From: Rhodobacteraceae bacterium IMCC1909
Lineage (GTDB): Bacteria; Pseudomonadota; Alphaproteobacteria; Rhodobacterales; Rhodobacteraceae
Reading direction: 5' to 3'
Assembly (NCBI GenBank): GCA_030704425.1
Contig: JAPDHM010000001.1
Location: forward strand, 868,001 to 932,000
Length of the DNA stretch: 64,000 nucleotides
The position numbers and the translations under genes are program-made. This document shows positions 63,801-64,000 of this stretch, piece by piece (the first letter of the stretch is position 1; every line of letters starts with the position of its first letter). The notes below the pieces were generated by a model, which worked only from the letters and a program-made list of their open reading frames with translations, was not told the origin of the DNA and made no database searches.

Positions 63801-64000
63801 AAAGAGCTGTTCACCATTTACCGCTCCAGTGCGGTTGGTCCGTCTTTGGGCATGTCGATGGATGGTTATATCGATACCAAACGCAAACAGTTGGATCTTC
63901 AGGGTGTCTTGTCGCCCTTTTATTTGCTCAATGGCATAGGCTCTATTCTAACGCGGCGTGGAGAGGGGTTGATTGGCTTTAATTTCATGTTGAGGGGCCC
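60816..64000 (+). CDS. large AsmA-like/DUF3971 membrane-anchored protein (partial, runs off the window)
   Basis: ATG 60816 opens a frame with no stop to the window end (1061 residues seen). A basic cytoplasmic N-terminus with RRRPMSRLA is followed by a membrane span (ALAFYALCWSALLCFGILVAIM, about 26-47) and then a very long periplasmic beta-rich region, with ELVIHGPALLFGQIAPRSLTL as in the chorein-N-like start and later VNGTDLSLSGHGVL. AsmA/TamB-like bridge proteins move lipids between membranes. GAAAGGGG lies well upstream of the ATG. The C-terminal domain is outside the window. Confidence 0.85.
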   Translation, partial: MAQTAEQDQDNKAPPRRRPMSRLALAFYALCWSALLCFGILVAIMQDRTLPVPEPLRVKLSQILNGNPSLPIVRFGRAEVGLSELFHPQLVLHSVQFSDAQTGAGVQFGALELVIHGPALLFGQIAPRSLTLSDAIVDLQRRPDGSFDFGAVIAANSSAVTSLDEILGATEEFFDRDDFSRLAQARLDQLTVNYTDWVTNRAWTLDGGRLSVRRENSSISLRGDLAVLAGGGELATLGLFYNAIGPGAGTLGAEFDNLPAQDLAVQSKALTWLNFVDGNLSGSFRSLRAAGKVGKLSALLDFGAGELSAGPESNPVSYSEAKTYFTYDPKRARLDISRASIKSDWGAIAAEGYALLQLGGSSQRSSSGMVLHLDVDRADFDKTPWWSEPLRVTAATGQVKLNYDPLTLDLGLLQAKVNGTDLSLSGHGVLTPLGWSYDGQGRVPSVDSQTVMSLWPEMLKSKSRRWFGQNVHKGTMKNVTVDLRQTAGTPAVLASSFQFEQAEVKFMRHMPVISEGLGYGVFERDEFVLALETGYVQSANGGRLQMDGSTMRVPNARLPDPPAIFNLKGRGSVPTVMSLMDNKPFEIPTKTKRGIDDVSGQAELAIEIETRLKKGVKPRDVAYDLTGRLRDLRSEVLVPGRFFTADVLRLTGAPDLVEISGEGRVSDIPFKGTWSQPLGAANLPSQITANFDLTPKSLNALNIRLPNGSLTGAAEGALRLDIAKNKPVTFELTSDLTGVRLKSAALNWSKPAAQTAQLQVQGTLSKPMQVDLLELEAPGLSLEGTVEFYDQGLDRVVLSRLVAGDWLDGAATFIHQGADVPMRLLLSGDLDLRSYGKLARGDPARATTTAPMPMSLRLGRLQLSNNLFLSDVRADFDGGLAAGGPFNGRVNGGVGITGQMSGQGAGLRLSVKSQDAGGVLRDAGLLRQASGGEMTLDLAPHAEGWNGAMNIRAVRVNDAPAIAQLLSAASIVGLPDQLDGKGILFSIIEGEFNINKELFTIYRSSAVGPSLGMSMDGYIDTKRKQLDLQGVLSPFYLLNGIGSILTRRGEGLIGFNFMLRG

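Overview
The window is a piece of an alphaproteobacterial chromosome, most likely Rhodobacteraceae (Roseobacter-like). This rests on gene content and order: sucC-sucD-sucA-sucB-lpd as one block, the siroheme/sulfite block cysG-DUF2849-cysI-cysH-DUF934-fpr with a divergent Lrp regulator, and M23 peptidase-bactofilin. The core genes are moderately GC-rich. Nothing in the sequence names a species.

Layout. (1) 1-4514: core genes: the end of sdhB, a minus-strand trpA-GNAT-deoD run, ychF, and a nucleoside hydrolase. (2) 4558-4647: tRNA-Ser(GCU). Its 3' end is the left border of an AT-richer accessory island running to about 26.04 kb. A 10-bp copy of the tRNA 3' end (13 bp with one mismatch) lies at 26.03 kb, just upstream of a tyrosine-recombinase gene that carries one in-frame stop. 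(3) Island left half, 5.5-10.8 kb: a compact, translationally coupled plus-strand series (winged-helix protein, small proteins, glucosaminidase-type lysin, DUF1330-like protein, serine recombinase) resembling a phage-satellite or integrative-element backbone. (4) Island right half, 10.98-24.6 kb: six same-orientation copies, whole or partial, of a repeat encoding a short CxxC zinc-finger peptide. They separate unrelated single cargo genes. An IS3-family element has landed inside one copy. A 6.7-kb segment with 54-bp inverted repeats and a resolvase also sits in this array. Many cargo genes carry single stops or frameshifts. (5) 26.04-27.8 kb: a second, older scar, with the C-terminal stub of another integrase, a DUF1461-like membrane protein and a glycosyltransferase stub, ending at tRNA-Ala(GGC). 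Both tRNA 3' ends point into the accessory region. (6) 27.9-64 kb: core genome again: TIGR02300 protein, YgjP-like metallopeptidase, GntR regulator, the TCA block, glutaryl-CoA dehydrogenase, infC, sulfur assimilation, two tRNA-Asp genes, M20 peptidase, RodZ-like protein, ispG, M48 protease, aminotransferase, PBP1A, prfB, bactofilin/M23, DUF455, Bcp and the start of a large AsmA-like protein.

How genes work together. The TCA block converts 2-oxoglutarate to succinate via succinyl-CoA. The palindrome TGTGATCACA occurs twice upstream of sucC and once at the start codon of the GntR gene, so that regulator is the best candidate to control both. The cys block makes siroheme and reduces APS to sulfide. 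RodZ, PBP1A, bactofilin and M23 are cell-envelope and shape genes.

Most noteworthy: the repeat-delimited cassette array next to a tyrosine recombinase, five CTTAAG palindromes in 200 bp upstream of a MaoC/VOC pair, the predicted GntR-TCA operators, and an infC frame whose only plausible start codon is AUA. All coordinates and motifs were read by eye; no alignment or database search was run.
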